Below, one piece after another: positions 1 to 8,771 of a DNA stretch of 64,000 nucleotides. The position numbers and the translations under genes were made by a program. The DNA is from Paenibacillus caseinilyticus. Its GTDB lineage: Bacteria; Bacillota; Bacilli; Paenibacillales; NBRC-103111. The stretch lies in contig NZ_JAQAGY010000016.1 in the NCBI RefSeq assembly GCF_027533645.1, forward strand, positions 1-64,000. Reading direction: 5' to 3'. The notes beneath the pieces are model-generated. The model searched no databases. It was not told the origin of the DNA and saw only the letters and a list, made by a program, of their open reading frames with translations. Position 1 is the first letter of the stretch; every line of letters starts with the position of its first letter.

Positions 1-102
1 TTTGAAAAGTTTTATCGAATCAAGTTACATGTAGGTCAGTTCATGAAGCGAATCAACAAGCATCCATTGATGACAATTGATCGACTACTCTTAAGGTTAT
101 AA
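1..102 (+). CDS. 3' end of an unidentified gene (partial)
   Basis: An open frame runs from the window edge to TAA at 100-102, giving 33 residues ending MTIDRLLLRL. It is lysine- and leucine-rich and AT-rich. No start is visible and I do not recognise the family. It may be the tail of a real gene or chance; the reading frame upstream of the window would settle this. Confidence 0.3.
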   Translation, partial: FEKFYRIKLHVGQFMKRINKHPLMTIDRLLLRL

Positions 103-169
103 TCTTAATTGCGTCTTATATAGCAGATAAGCTTGGAAATTTATACTTTAAACAGGAAGGAAGTCAATC

Positions 170-484
170 GTGCGGTTTCGAAAAGTTGTTACTTCCGATA
201 TACCCCAGTTAATTAAATTTCGCTAGATATTGCTATGTTATGAGGACAACAGCAGTATGGATGAAACATTTAGAAACTACTTTGATTCCTCGAATGTTTT
301 CACAATTCCAGATTACCGCCGTCAAGGTATAGTATCCAAACTTGTTAGTGAAGCAATAGACGATTTGAAGGCACAAGGAATTGGAAAAATCCTGCTGCAT
401 TCGTCTGATATGGCTAAAACGATGTATGAAAGTCTTGGTTTTGTTGAAGGAAAGAACTATATGTCAATCAATATTGGGGGCTAG
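170..484 (+). pseudogene. GNAT-family N-acetyltransferase, broken
   Basis: A GTG at 170 follows the ribosome binding site AGGAAGG and opens a frame beginning MRFRKVVTSDIPQLIKFR, the usual N-terminus of a GNAT acetyltransferase. It hits TAG at 224 and then continues in the same frame to 484. The later part has the acetyl-CoA-binding segment (IPDYRRQGIVSKLVSEAI) and the closing helix MYESLGFVEG. Between NYFDSSNV and FTIPDYRR the central strands, normally about 45-50 residues, are missing. The gene therefore has both a nonsense codon and an internal deletion. A short TTG-started product from 230 is possible but would lack most of the fold. Confidence 0.75.
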
Positions 485-498
485 ACTTCCTTACAAAA

Positions 499-537
499 AC
501 CCGGCATCGCCCCCGAACAAAGGGGGCGATGCCGGGT
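499..537. terminator. Bidirectional terminator hairpin
   Basis: A 16-bp GC-rich stem (499-514 with 522-537) has a 7-nt loop. It lies between the acetyltransferase remnant and the convergent serine hydrolase gene and probably serves both. Confidence 0.8.
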
Positions 538-543
538 TGTAAA

Positions 544-2700
544 TTAACGGCCAAATTCCTTATTGAATATTTTGTCTCTGCCCGTGATCACTTCCGGACC
601 TACCGCGTTCATAACGGTTACCAGAATATGCTTTCCGCCTAGCGTGCCGCCGGCTCTCGACTCAAATCCAAACGTGCCGCCGGCATGTCCCCAATAAGAT
701 TGCCCGTCCGGCGTTTTTTCTTCATAAATGCCTAGTCCGACTTTACCGATAGGGCTATCTACGGTGGTGAGCATCTGGTCCATGATCTCTTTATTCAGGA
801 GCTTACCGCCTAACAGGGCACTGAAAAAGGTGGTCAGATCCTCGATTGTCGAAACCATATCTCCGGCTGCATTGGCCCATGATTGATTCACTTCTGTCAT
901 ATCATACAGATGCCCAGATCGGTCCATGTTATATCCACTGGCATGATCACCAGGAATCTGGGAATGGGCTTCCGTCACGAATGTCCCCTTCAACCCAAGC
1001 GGTTCGATGAACCGTTTTCTGATCTGCTCCGCATACGTATCCCCTGTGGCCTTCAGGATAATCTGACCCGCCAGCACCGTATTCACATTGGAATAACTCC
1101 AGCCCTCCCCTGGTGCAAATACAGGCGGTTTTGCAAGTGCCTTGCTGATCAGTTCATCAACGCTATAGTAGCGGAATGGATTTTGAGGCAGGGTAATGTC
1201 CCGCATATCCAGATCTGTGTAGTTCGCAAGCCCGCTCGTATGATTCAATAACTGTCGAATCGTAATGTTATTGCCGTCATACCCGTTACCTTGTACGATG
1301 CCAGGCAGCCACTTCTCGACGGAGTCGTCCAAATTTAATTGCCGCTCTTCGGCCAGCTGCAATACAACGGCAGCGGTGAACGTCTTCGTGATACTGCCGA
1401 TGCGGAAGGAAAAGGAGGGCTTGACCGGGCGCGGGATCTCGAGGCTGGCTGTACCTTTGGCGTAGGACCAGCGTTTTCCGTCCTTTAGTCCGCCGGCCGC
1501 TACACTCGGAATATTCTTATGGGTTACCACTTGATCCATAACAAGTTTGACATCTTCCCGATGCTTCCTTTTCTGCTCCTCTTTCGTCAGTTCTTGATTC
1601 GTTTCCTTCGCGAATTCCGGCGTCAAAATATCGTATATATGTGCTTCCGCACCCCCCAGCACATTGATATTGATCGAAATGACATGTTGGCCGTCCGCTG
1701 TTCCGCCTGCAAAATTAGTAAATCCCGGAATGCCGCCTCCATGTCCCCATACGCTGACGCCATTCGCCAGCTTGGTTTCGTATATACCCAGTCCGAACTT
1801 GCCGAGTGGGGAATCAATCGTGGTCATCATTTCCTTCTGAATCTCGGGCGTCAGCAGCTTTCCACTCAATAGGGCACGGAAAAAAGTCGTCATATCTTCC
1901 CCGGTCGAGATCATTTCCCCGGCGGCATTGGTGAACGATGGATTAAGCCAAGTAATATCCACTAATCGATCTCCAGTATTCAAGTATCCCCGGGCATTCT
2001 TTTTGGGAATATCTGCCGAGCTGCCGGGCAGGAATGTCTCCTTAAGCTTAAGCGGTTCAATAATTCGTTTCTTAATCTGCTCGGCGTACGGATCTCCTGT
2101 GACCTTCTGGATAATGAGCCCCACGATAGCTGTATTCGTGTTCGAGTATTCGAAGCCCGTTACGGGCTTCATCGTTAAAGAACGGGCGATTAATTGTTCG
2201 GCTGTGAAATTCTGGTTAGGGTCCGCAAGTATACTATTCTTGAACGTTTCATCCAAGTAGTTTGGAATTCCGCTTGTATGATTTAGTAACTGACGGATCG
2301 TCACTTTATTGCCGTCATGTCCATTGCCCTTCACGACACCCGGCAGCCATTTCTCCACCGTATCATCCAGGCTTAGCTTCTTCTCGCCGGCAAGCTGCAA
2401 GGCAACCGCAGCGACGAACGACTTCGTTGTGCTTCCGATCCGAAAAGCAGAATCGGCGTCCACCTTATGGTTCCTTTCTATATTGGCTTCCCCGGAAGCA
2501 TACGACCAGTTTGCATCGCCCTTCTTTACGGTAACAATGACTCCTGGAATGTTGTCCGCATGGGCAGCCTTATCGATAGCATGCTGGGTTGGCGTTTGAC
2601 CCGCAGCGTGGGCACCGCCATAAGCAGGCCATAGCAGCGCCCCTGCCACGATCGCTGTCAGAGGTAAGGCGATTCCTTTTCGCATAGTAAATGATTTCAT
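544..2700 (-). CDS. Secreted serine hydrolase with two tandem beta-lactamase domains
   Basis: This 718-residue protein has a signal peptide (MKSFTMRKGIALPLTAIVAG..., cleavage near AHAAG) and two complete class C beta-lactamase / D,D-peptidase-like domains. Domain 1 has STTK at about 90-93, YSN at 185-187 and HGG at 320-322. Domain 2 has SITK at about 436-439, YSN at 536-538 and HAG at 672-674. All three catalytic motifs are therefore intact twice. The domains are clearly alike (RQLLNHTSG and DLTTFF/DMTTFF recur), so the gene arose by internal duplication. I chose ATG at 2700 because AGGAG sits 9 nt upstream; an ATG at 2742 is in frame but lacks such a site. The substrate is unknown: cell-wall peptides, D-amino-acid esters or beta-lactams are all possible for this family. 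Confidence 0.9.
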   Translation of the reverse strand: MKSFTMRKGIALPLTAIVAGALLWPAYGGAHAAGQTPTQHAIDKAAHADNIPGVIVTVKKGDANWSYASGEANIERNHKVDADSAFRIGSTTKSFVAAVALQLAGEKKLSLDDTVEKWLPGVVKGNGHDGNKVTIRQLLNHTSGIPNYLDETFKNSILADPNQNFTAEQLIARSLTMKPVTGFEYSNTNTAIVGLIIQKVTGDPYAEQIKKRIIEPLKLKETFLPGSSADIPKKNARGYLNTGDRLVDITWLNPSFTNAAGEMISTGEDMTTFFRALLSGKLLTPEIQKEMMTTIDSPLGKFGLGIYETKLANGVSVWGHGGGIPGFTNFAGGTADGQHVISININVLGGAEAHIYDILTPEFAKETNQELTKEEQKRKHREDVKLVMDQVVTHKNIPSVAAGGLKDGKRWSYAKGTASLEIPRPVKPSFSFRIGSITKTFTAAVVLQLAEERQLNLDDSVEKWLPGIVQGNGYDGNNITIRQLLNHTSGLANYTDLDMRDITLPQNPFRYYSVDELISKALAKPPVFAPGEGWSYSNVNTVLAGQIILKATGDTYAEQIRKRFIEPLGLKGTFVTEAHSQIPGDHASGYNMDRSGHLYDMTEVNQSWANAAGDMVSTIEDLTTFFSALLGGKLLNKEIMDQMLTTVDSPIGKVGLGIYEEKTPDGQSYWGHAGGTFGFESRAGGTLGGKHILVTVMNAVGPEVITGRDKIFNKEFGR

Positions 2701-2995
2701 CTCGCATCGCTCCTGTGAATTTAGAATGTGGTGTTGGTTCACGTTGTCACCTTACCTGGAGCGATGTCAAAACGGATAGTAACGAAACCGCTAGGTTATA
2801 AATGACATGGTACTTAGACGTGTCACGTCTTCCCTATGACAAACGGTCAACTCTTCGATGTGACATGCCCATTTAGCTGTGCTAAGCGTTACAATCCTTC
2901 TTTCCTTGACGATTGGGAACCGGTGAGGCATGATAAATTTGAATTGTTCGTATCATGGTTTCCCCCAATAAAATAAAAGCAGGTGCATATAATCT

Positions 2996-4789
2996 GTGTT
3001 GTCCATCATAAAAAAGCGGTTCTGGTACGATTGGATCGTTATTGCGATACGTACCTTCTGGCTGGTCGCGATCTTAAGTGCTGAATGGATCAACCCGTCA
3101 TTGATCGTTGCACCGTTCTGGATTGTACTCAGCCTTGCTTCTTTGGTATATCTCCTTCCACTACTCATTCAGTATCGAAAAGAAAGCTGGTATCTTGGGG
3201 CCGAAGTCATAGCCGCGGGCATCTTCCACGTTTATTTAGCCTACGCAGCGCCGGGATTGCTCTGGACTTTCACTTTACTCGTAATCATTATTGGCTTAGG
3301 CAGCAACCGGAGAACGTATGTGTGGACGGGACTGCCGCTTGGAATCATTTTCCCTGCCATAAACGGCTGGATCGCTGACCGCTCCCCGTATGAGTTCATC
3401 TTTAGCTGCAGCTTCGGTTTTGCCATCGGCTTCGCGTTTAATGTATTGATTCAGTCGAATAAGCAGGCCCGAATTATTCAAGAGCAGAAACAATTGCTGG
3501 AGCAGCATATTACACGGATTGAGGAGCTTACGCTGAAAGAGGAGCGCAACCGGTTGTCACATGAGCTGCATGACACGATTGGCCATACGTTAACCTCGAT
3601 GATCATTGGTGTAGAATCGCTGAGATCGTCCGTACCTGATTCGGGGATCGAGAGGGTCGATTCGCTTGTTCGTGTCGCGCAGCGCAGCTTGGATGATATT
3701 CGTAAGCATCTGCACCAGCTTTCTCCTATTGCTTCTGGCCCTTCGCTTGGTGAGTCGCTGCGGCATTTATCCGATGAATTTATGAGGTCAACCGGAGTGG
3801 CGGTCGGCTTCCGTGTCATTGGCAGTGAAATTCCCCTGATGCCAAAAATAAATTTTGGTTTATATCGCTGTCTGCAAGAGTCCCTTACCAATGCGGTTCG
3901 TCACGGTCAAGCGAGCGCGATATTCGTTCAGCTTCATTTTGATAGCCAGCAGCTGCGGTTACAGATCGAAGATAATGGGATGGGTGCGGAAGGGATCCGC
4001 TTCGGATTTGGTTTGAACGGTATCAAGGAACGAATGGATCAGCTTCTTGGAACACTGACCGTTCATTCTCAATTAGGACAAGGAACCGTGATTATATGTA
4101 ATATTCCTCTTCAGACAGAGCCTGTTCTTGGGATGATCCGCTTGCTAATTGTTGACGATCAGGAGATCGTCGCCGGCAGCTTGAAGCAAATTTTTGACCA
4201 GTACCCCCATTTTCTGGTCGTTGGTACGGCCGAAGACGGTCACGCAGCGTTAGCGTGTTGTGAGCAATCCAAGCCGGATATCGTGCTCATGGATATTCGG
4301 ATGCAGGGAATGAACGGGCTAGAAGCTTTACTGGAGATGAAGCACCGCTGGCCCGCCATGAAGGTTGTGCTTATGACGACGTTCGAGGACTCCATATCGG
4401 CGGCAACTGCAATGGAGCATGGGGCGGAGGGCTATATGCTGAAGTCGATTCATCCGCGGGAGATGGTGGAAGCCTTGAAACTGATCCATAACGGAGGTAC
4501 GTGGATCGATCAATCGATAGCTACGCGATTATTCGAAGGGATGAAGCGTCAACGCGAGCAGTTAGAGAAGTACGGTTCAAGTCAGGAACAGTATCCGTAT
4601 GGGCTTACGAGACGCGAGATGGAGATTCTGCAGCATCTGTCGAACGGACTGCGATACAAATCGATCGCCGCCAAAATGGGTCTATCAGAGGGGACAATCC
4701 GCAATTATTGCTCGATTCTTTACTCGAAGCTCGGCGTCAGCAATCGTGAAGAAGCCGTAGGATTGGCGCAAACGGAGAGTATTCTATGA
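2996..4789 (+). CDS. Fused sensor histidine kinase and NarL-type response regulator
   Basis: This 597-residue protein carries a whole two-component system in one frame. Residues 1-155 hold about five membrane segments. A HisKA_3 dimerisation domain follows (ELHDTIGHTL, phospho-His about 192), then a HATPase domain (N-box NAVRH near 299; DNGMG; FGLNGIKERM). From residue 380 there is a receiver domain (IVDDQE, phospho-Asp about 433 in LMDIRM) and a LuxR-type HTH (LTRREMEILQHLSNGL...SEGTIRNYCS). The kinase half runs into MIRLLIVDD, which looks like the normal start of a separate regulator, with no stop between and no clear ribosome binding site before the internal ATG at 4133. Related Firmicute systems (DesK/DesR, LiaS/LiaR) are two genes. 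The start is GTG with a modest AGGTG upstream. Its target is unknown; the divergent serine hydrolase gene is the nearest candidate. Confidence 0.88.
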   Translation: MLSIIKKRFWYDWIVIAIRTFWLVAILSAEWINPSLIVAPFWIVLSLASLVYLLPLLIQYRKESWYLGAEVIAAGIFHVYLAYAAPGLLWTFTLLVIIIGLGSNRRTYVWTGLPLGIIFPAINGWIADRSPYEFIFSCSFGFAIGFAFNVLIQSNKQARIIQEQKQLLEQHITRIEELTLKEERNRLSHELHDTIGHTLTSMIIGVESLRSSVPDSGIERVDSLVRVAQRSLDDIRKHLHQLSPIASGPSLGESLRHLSDEFMRSTGVAVGFRVIGSEIPLMPKINFGLYRCLQESLTNAVRHGQASAIFVQLHFDSQQLRLQIEDNGMGAEGIRFGFGLNGIKERMDQLLGTLTVHSQLGQGTVIICNIPLQTEPVLGMIRLLIVDDQEIVAGSLKQIFDQYPHFLVVGTAEDGHAALACCEQSKPDIVLMDIRMQGMNGLEALLEMKHRWPAMKVVLMTTFEDSISAATAMEHGAEGYMLKSIHPREMVEALKLIHNGGTWIDQSIATRLFEGMKRQREQLEKYGSSQEQYPYGLTRREMEILQHLSNGLRYKSIAAKMGLSEGTIRNYCSILYSKLGVSNREEAVGLAQTESIL

Positions 4790-4910
4790 TGGCATGGGTT
4801 TCGGCCGGATGAACCCATGGTGGCCAGGCTTCGAGTGAGCGCATTCACGGGAAGTGACCTGGAAGCGGACCATCATACATAGGTCTGGCCCAAATAAGAG
4901 AAACACGGTA

Positions 4911-4947
4911 AAAAAGCTACTGACACAACGTTGTCAGGAGCTTTTTT
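4911..4947 (+). terminator. Rho-independent terminator after the kinase-regulator gene
   Basis: AAAAAGCT and CTGACA on the left pair with TGTCAG and AGCTTTTTT on the right, ending in a T-run. It lies between the kinase-regulator gene and the EVE gene. Confidence 0.75.
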
Positions 4948-4985
4948 GTATATTGGCTGTAAAGAGGAACAAGGAAGGAATGAGT

Positions 4986-5453
4986 ATGATGTTGACGGGA
5001 GCAACGAACGGACAAAGCCGCTACTGGATTGGAGTCGTATCCGCATCACATGTACAGCGGGGGGTACAGGGCGGATTCGCCCAGCTGTGCCACGGCAAGG
5101 CAGCGCCCTTGCGGCGGATGCGTGCCAGCGATTGGCTCATCTACTATTCTCCACGAACGGATATGGCGAAGGGAGAACCACTCCAGGCCTTCACGGCGAT
5201 TGGACAGGTTCTGGATGATGTAGTGTATGAGTATCCGATGTCTGAATCGTTCGTGCCCTTCCGCCGGAATATACGATATACGCCGTGCAGTGAAGTGAAG
5301 ATTTCCGGCTTGCTGGATCAACTTAGCTTCACACAAGGGAAGCAGAACTGGGGCTATACCTTCCGCTTCGGCCATTTCGAGATCGAACGGGAGGACTTTC
5401 TGAAGATTGCAACCGCCATGCTGGGCGATGCGAGGGACCGGATTATCATGTAA
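4986..5453 (+). CDS. EVE domain protein
   Basis: A 155-residue protein consisting of one EVE domain (PUA-like fold, UPF0310 family). Typical features are YWIGVVSASHV at the start, ASDWLIYYSPRT in the middle and FVPFRRNIRY before the C-terminal helices. EVE and YTH-like domains bind modified bases in nucleic acids; a direct enzymatic role is not expected. AAGGAAGG at 4971 favours ATG 4986 (or 4989) over earlier in-frame starts. A WYL-domain regulator follows 58 nt downstream on the same strand, so the two are probably co-transcribed. The ligand cannot be read from sequence. Confidence 0.85.
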   Translation: MMLTGATNGQSRYWIGVVSASHVQRGVQGGFAQLCHGKAAPLRRMRASDWLIYYSPRTDMAKGEPLQAFTAIGQVLDDVVYEYPMSESFVPFRRNIRYTPCSEVKISGLLDQLSFTQGKQNWGYTFRFGHFEIEREDFLKIATAMLGDARDRIIM

Positions 5454-5511
5454 ACTAGTTCCTGGGGGCTCATGGCCACTACCTAACTTAGAAAGAACCA
5501 GGAGAAACAAC

Positions 5512-6459
5512 ATGAAAATGGATCGCTTGCTGGCGATAACGATTCTATTGCTAAATCGCGAACGCATCAGTGCTAAAGAGCTGGCGGACCGATTCGAGGT
5601 TTCGACGAAGACGATTTATCGGGACATCGATACCTTATGCCAATCGGGCATTCCTATTGCCGCACACCAGGGGACAGCGGGCGGGTTTGAAATCATGGAG
5701 CAGTACACGATAGGCCGCCAATTCCTGTCCCTTAAAGAAATAGCCGCTCTGATTGCTGCAGTCCAAGGGGCTGCCTCTGCGTTAGATGACGGGATGCTGG
5801 AGCATCTGCTCGAGAAGGTGAAGGCCCTGCTCCGCCAATCGGATCGGGTAGACGGCGAATCCAGAGGAACGGGGGTTATTTTCGATTTTAACCCTTGGGG
5901 ACAGAGTGCCGCCGCACGGAAAAAAATAAATACGTTGAAGCAGGCCATAGAGAGCTCTCTCCGGGTGAATATTCAATATTCAAACCGGGACGGATCAGAG
6001 AGCGAGAGGGTCATTGAGCCGTGCAATCTGATATTGAAGGGGGATTTGTGGTATGTACAAGCGTATTGTACGCTAAAAGAGGATTATCGGGTATTTCGGC
6101 TGTCCCGTATCCAGGGATTGCAGTTGACCACAGAACATTTCGCACCTCGTGAGATTCCGCCGCTGGAGAGGTATGGCTGGGATTCGGAATGGTCCAAAGA
6201 GAAGGAGCAGGAGATGACCCTTACGTTTCATCCGAAGGTGCGCTACAGGGTTGAAGATACCTATCCTGCGGACCTCATCCGTATTCTGGAGGATGGTTCG
6301 GTACAGGTGAAGGGCAAGTTCATAGGCGATGAGTGGTTCTATGGTAATCTGCTAAGTTATGGCGATGGGGTCAAGGTAGAGCAGCCGCTTGATGTGGCCA
6401 AGGAGATCAGACGAAGAGCACAGAAAATTATGGAGTGCTATTCGAACCTGGACATATAG
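5512..6459 (+). CDS. YafY-type HTH-WYL transcriptional regulator
   Basis: A 315-residue regulator with an N-terminal DeoR-like HTH (ISAKELADRFEVSTKTIYRDIDTL, about residues 20-42), a helical linker, and a C-terminal WYL domain. The WYL domain is recognised by LWYVQAYC and FRLSRIQ at about 180-205, followed by the WCX extension. WYL domains sense ligands, often nucleotides or nucleic-acid products. ATG 5512 has AGGAG 8 nt upstream. The gene lies between the EVE gene and a GyrI-like effector-binding protein, so it may control one or both. YafY-type regulators commonly control an adjacent gene of the SRPBCC or GyrI-like type, which fits the gene at 6515. Confidence 0.88.
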   Translation: MKMDRLLAITILLLNRERISAKELADRFEVSTKTIYRDIDTLCQSGIPIAAHQGTAGGFEIMEQYTIGRQFLSLKEIAALIAAVQGAASALDDGMLEHLLEKVKALLRQSDRVDGESRGTGVIFDFNPWGQSAAARKKINTLKQAIESSLRVNIQYSNRDGSESERVIEPCNLILKGDLWYVQAYCTLKEDYRVFRLSRIQGLQLTTEHFAPREIPPLERYGWDSEWSKEKEQEMTLTFHPKVRYRVEDTYPADLIRILEDGSVQVKGKFIGDEWFYGNLLSYGDGVKVEQPLDVAKEIRRRAQKIMECYSNLDI

Positions 6460-6514
6460 GTGTCCACTTTGCCGCTGTATACTGGTGTCAATCACTTAGA
6501 AAAGAGGATGACTC

Positions 6515-6997
6515 ATGTCTATGGCTACGGCTGTTCAACCGGAAATAAAGATGATTGGCATTAGTGCACGTACTACCAACGCTCAGGAAGCGGGACCGGA
6601 GGGCCTTATCCCGGGACTGTGGAAAACCCTCTACTCCAGCAGCATTGCAGCCCATCCTGGTATTGCCAATCCCGAATTCACTTATGTCTTATATACGGAT
6701 TACGAGAGCGATGCCACAGGAGCGTACACGGTCGTCATCGGACATGAAATAAGCAATGATGCGTTCCAGGGTGAGAAGCAAGAGGATCATTTCATAATTC
6801 CGGCAGGCAAGTATGTCGTGTTCAAGACGAAAAAAGGCCCGGTGTTTGAAGTGATACCTCAAGCATGGAGAGACATTTGGGCGTATTTTGAGAATTCGGT
6901 GGAGAAGAGAGCCTACACGGGGGATTTCGAAAGGTATGATACCCGCGGTTTCGATCCTTCTTCTGCTGAAGTGGAAATTTATATTGCAGTAAAATAG
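6515..6997 (+). CDS. GyrI-like effector-binding domain protein
   Basis: A 160-residue stand-alone effector-binding domain (GyrI-like / AraC-type E-set). Recognisable parts are IKMIGISARTTNAQE at the start, YVLYTDYESD in the middle, a central FIIPAGKYVVFKTKKGPV strand pair, and VEIYIAVK at the end. Such domains bind small cationic or drug-like molecules, and stand-alone members are often cytosolic scavengers or hydrolases. ATG 6515 follows AAAGAGGA. It lies 55 nt behind the WYL regulator on the same strand and is its likely target. Confidence 0.8.
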   Translation: MSMATAVQPEIKMIGISARTTNAQEAGPEGLIPGLWKTLYSSSIAAHPGIANPEFTYVLYTDYESDATGAYTVVIGHEISNDAFQGEKQEDHFIIPAGKYVVFKTKKGPVFEVIPQAWRDIWAYFENSVEKRAYTGDFERYDTRGFDPSSAEVEIYIAVK

Positions 6998-7035
6998 GGA
7001 ACCTCGTATAGACCGCAAATGCGATAGACGGCAAA

Positions 7036-7068
7036 GCCACTTCTGCGATAGAAGTGGCCTTTTTGTTT
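7036..7068 (+). terminator. Rho-independent terminator
   Basis: GCCACTTCT pairs with AGAAGTGGC around a short loop, followed by CTTTTTGTTT. It ends the EVE-WYL-GyrI cluster before the convergent yhfC-like gene. Confidence 0.85.
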
Positions 7069-7091
7069 GTGGGCTGGCAGGGAGGGGCGGG

Positions 7092-7949
7092 TTACAAACG
7101 GCTGCCAAATGAGGAGGACTGCTCATCGGAGAAGTCTTCCTTTCTTTGTTCAGAACGTGGCGTGAAGTTCGCGAACCAGCCCTTTGACTTCACAATCACG
7201 ATCACGGCACCGATCCCCGCCGTCCACACGATACCTTCGACTGCCCATAATGGCAGCACCTTGCCTTGGTATAACCCCGCGAAGAAGTCGATAAAAGCAT
7301 GAGCCCCAACGGCATAAAGCAAGTAGACGGCCCTTCGTGCCCGAATCCCGTACAAAACCGTTACGGAAAGCGCGATCTGGATACCCATCGCCGGGATGCG
7401 CTCGAACGCGCCCAGCCAATATTCACCCGGCGTTGCATGAATCATCCGGTCTTTGAACCCTTGGAACAGAGCAAGCTGCTCGGGCGTGGCTTCGGCGCGG
7501 AGCAGCTGCTCGAAGGTTCCGGTGTTGATCATGGAAGCAAGCGCGATCCCCCCGATGCCAAGAAGCACGCTAATGAGCAGGATCTCGATCCCTCCGTGGC
7601 CTATTCCTACCGCAATGCCATCTTTGCGCTCCTGCCGGTTTTTTAGTAGATACGAGAACCCGAGCCAACGCCCCGCATTCTCGAATATTGCTGCCGCCAG
7701 TCCGCCGTAAACAGCGGTCATCCAAGGATTGGTGAGCCACGCTCCCGTCGTTTGGTTGCCGGAGAACATATAGACATGCAGTGCTTGCTCCAAGATCTGC
7801 GAGAAAACGATAAAGATCAGAATTCCGACACCGACCGCACGGTAAGAAATGTGAAGTGTACGGCGGTAATACACGAGCAGAGACACAATGATTACAATGC
7901 CTAGGATAACCTGAACGATCATAGCCGTAATCGAGCTTTGATTTACCAT
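7092..7949 (-). CDS. YhfC-family intramembrane glutamic protease-like protein
   Basis: A 285-residue, all-membrane protein with about seven hydrophobic segments. IGHGGIEILLISVLLGIGG and GAHAFIDFFAGLYQ match the conserved region of the YhfC family, which is related to the PrsW/CPBP (Abi) intramembrane proteases. The Glu in GGIEI and the His residues in GHGG and GAHAF are the presumed active-site groups. ATG 7949 has AGGGAGTG upstream. No substrate is suggested by its neighbours. Its only certain context is that it converges with the cluster at 5-7 kb. Confidence 0.8.
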   Translation of the reverse strand: MVNQSSITAMIVQVILGIVIIVSLLVYYRRTLHISYRAVGVGILIFIVFSQILEQALHVYMFSGNQTTGAWLTNPWMTAVYGGLAAAIFENAGRWLGFSYLLKNRQERKDGIAVGIGHGGIEILLISVLLGIGGIALASMINTGTFEQLLRAEATPEQLALFQGFKDRMIHATPGEYWLGAFERIPAMGIQIALSVTVLYGIRARRAVYLLYAVGAHAFIDFFAGLYQGKVLPLWAVEGIVWTAGIGAVIVIVKSKGWFANFTPRSEQRKEDFSDEQSSSFGSRL

Positions 7950-8183
7950 CTGGCTTCACTCCCTATTCTTTGGATCAGCTTCCTGCTTTTAATTGATATT
8001 GAGATGATATCACATTTAGCAAAATATTGAAATTATAAAAAATAGGAGAGAGGCCGAGGATAAGCGATCATCCAATCATGACGATAGTCACCCTGGATTC
8101 GATGACTTCCCTCACTAGGGAATCATTCCCTTACAAGCGATAATGAATCTATCGAAAAGAAACCTTAAGGGAGTGGCGATGAT

Positions 8184-8666
8184 ATGAATACAACCGTTTC
8201 AATGATAATCTCAGCATTAATTTTTATCCTTATCCTGCGTGGACACGTAAGAGGGATGCGTAAACCGTTGAACCCATCTGGAGTTACTCTGCTTCTGCCG
8301 ATCCTCTATATCTCCACTTCCTTGACCCAGTTATTCGACCCGCGGCTGCACATCGAGCAAGGGCAGGTGCTCGTTGCTTTGCTGATTGGGATCGTGCTTG
8401 CCATCCCGCTGATCGTAACGACCAACTTTGAAGTAAGGGGCAACGGAGACACGTTCATTAAGCGCAGCAGAGCGGTGTTCGTCCTGTTCATCACGATCTT
8501 TGCGCTGCGGTTCCTGGTGATTGCGACGGTACAGTCTATCGACCCGAGCACGCTCAGCTTCATGTGCAACCTGGCGACGCTGGGCTACATCGCGACCTGG
8601 CGTATCGTCAGCTTCATCAAATTCCGCCGTGCCAACCACTCGAATCGGGTGCTGCTGAAGGCGTAA
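8184..8666 (+). CDS. CcdC-like membrane protein (DUF1453)
   Basis: A 160-residue protein with four or five membrane spans. The length and layout match the Bacillus CcdC family (HVRGMRKPLNPSG near the start, FVLFITIFALRFLV in the third span). B. subtilis ccdC lies beside ccdA, a cytochrome c maturation gene, but no cytochrome gene is present here, so the role is open. ATG 8184 follows AAGGGAGTGG. The gene is monocistronic and ends at a hairpin shared with the convergent MFS gene. Confidence 0.75.
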   Translation: MNTTVSMIISALIFILILRGHVRGMRKPLNPSGVTLLLPILYISTSLTQLFDPRLHIEQGQVLVALLIGIVLAIPLIVTTNFEVRGNGDTFIKRSRAVFVLFITIFALRFLVIATVQSIDPSTLSFMCNLATLGYIATWRIVSFIKFRRANHSNRVLLKA

Positions 8667-8695
8667 GAGAGTAAGGTATGCTTCGCGGCATAACA

Positions 8696-8730
8696 AACAG
8701 CCCCAGCTTCGGAGAGAAGCCGGGGCTGTT
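8696..8730. terminator. Bidirectional terminator
   Basis: AACAGCCCCAGCTTC pairs with GAAGCCGGGGCTGTT (one bulge). It lies between the convergent CcdC-like and MFS genes. Confidence 0.8.
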
Positions 8731-8771
8731 CGTCATAGAAGCGGAAGAAAAGAAGTGGAAGAAGCAGGGGA

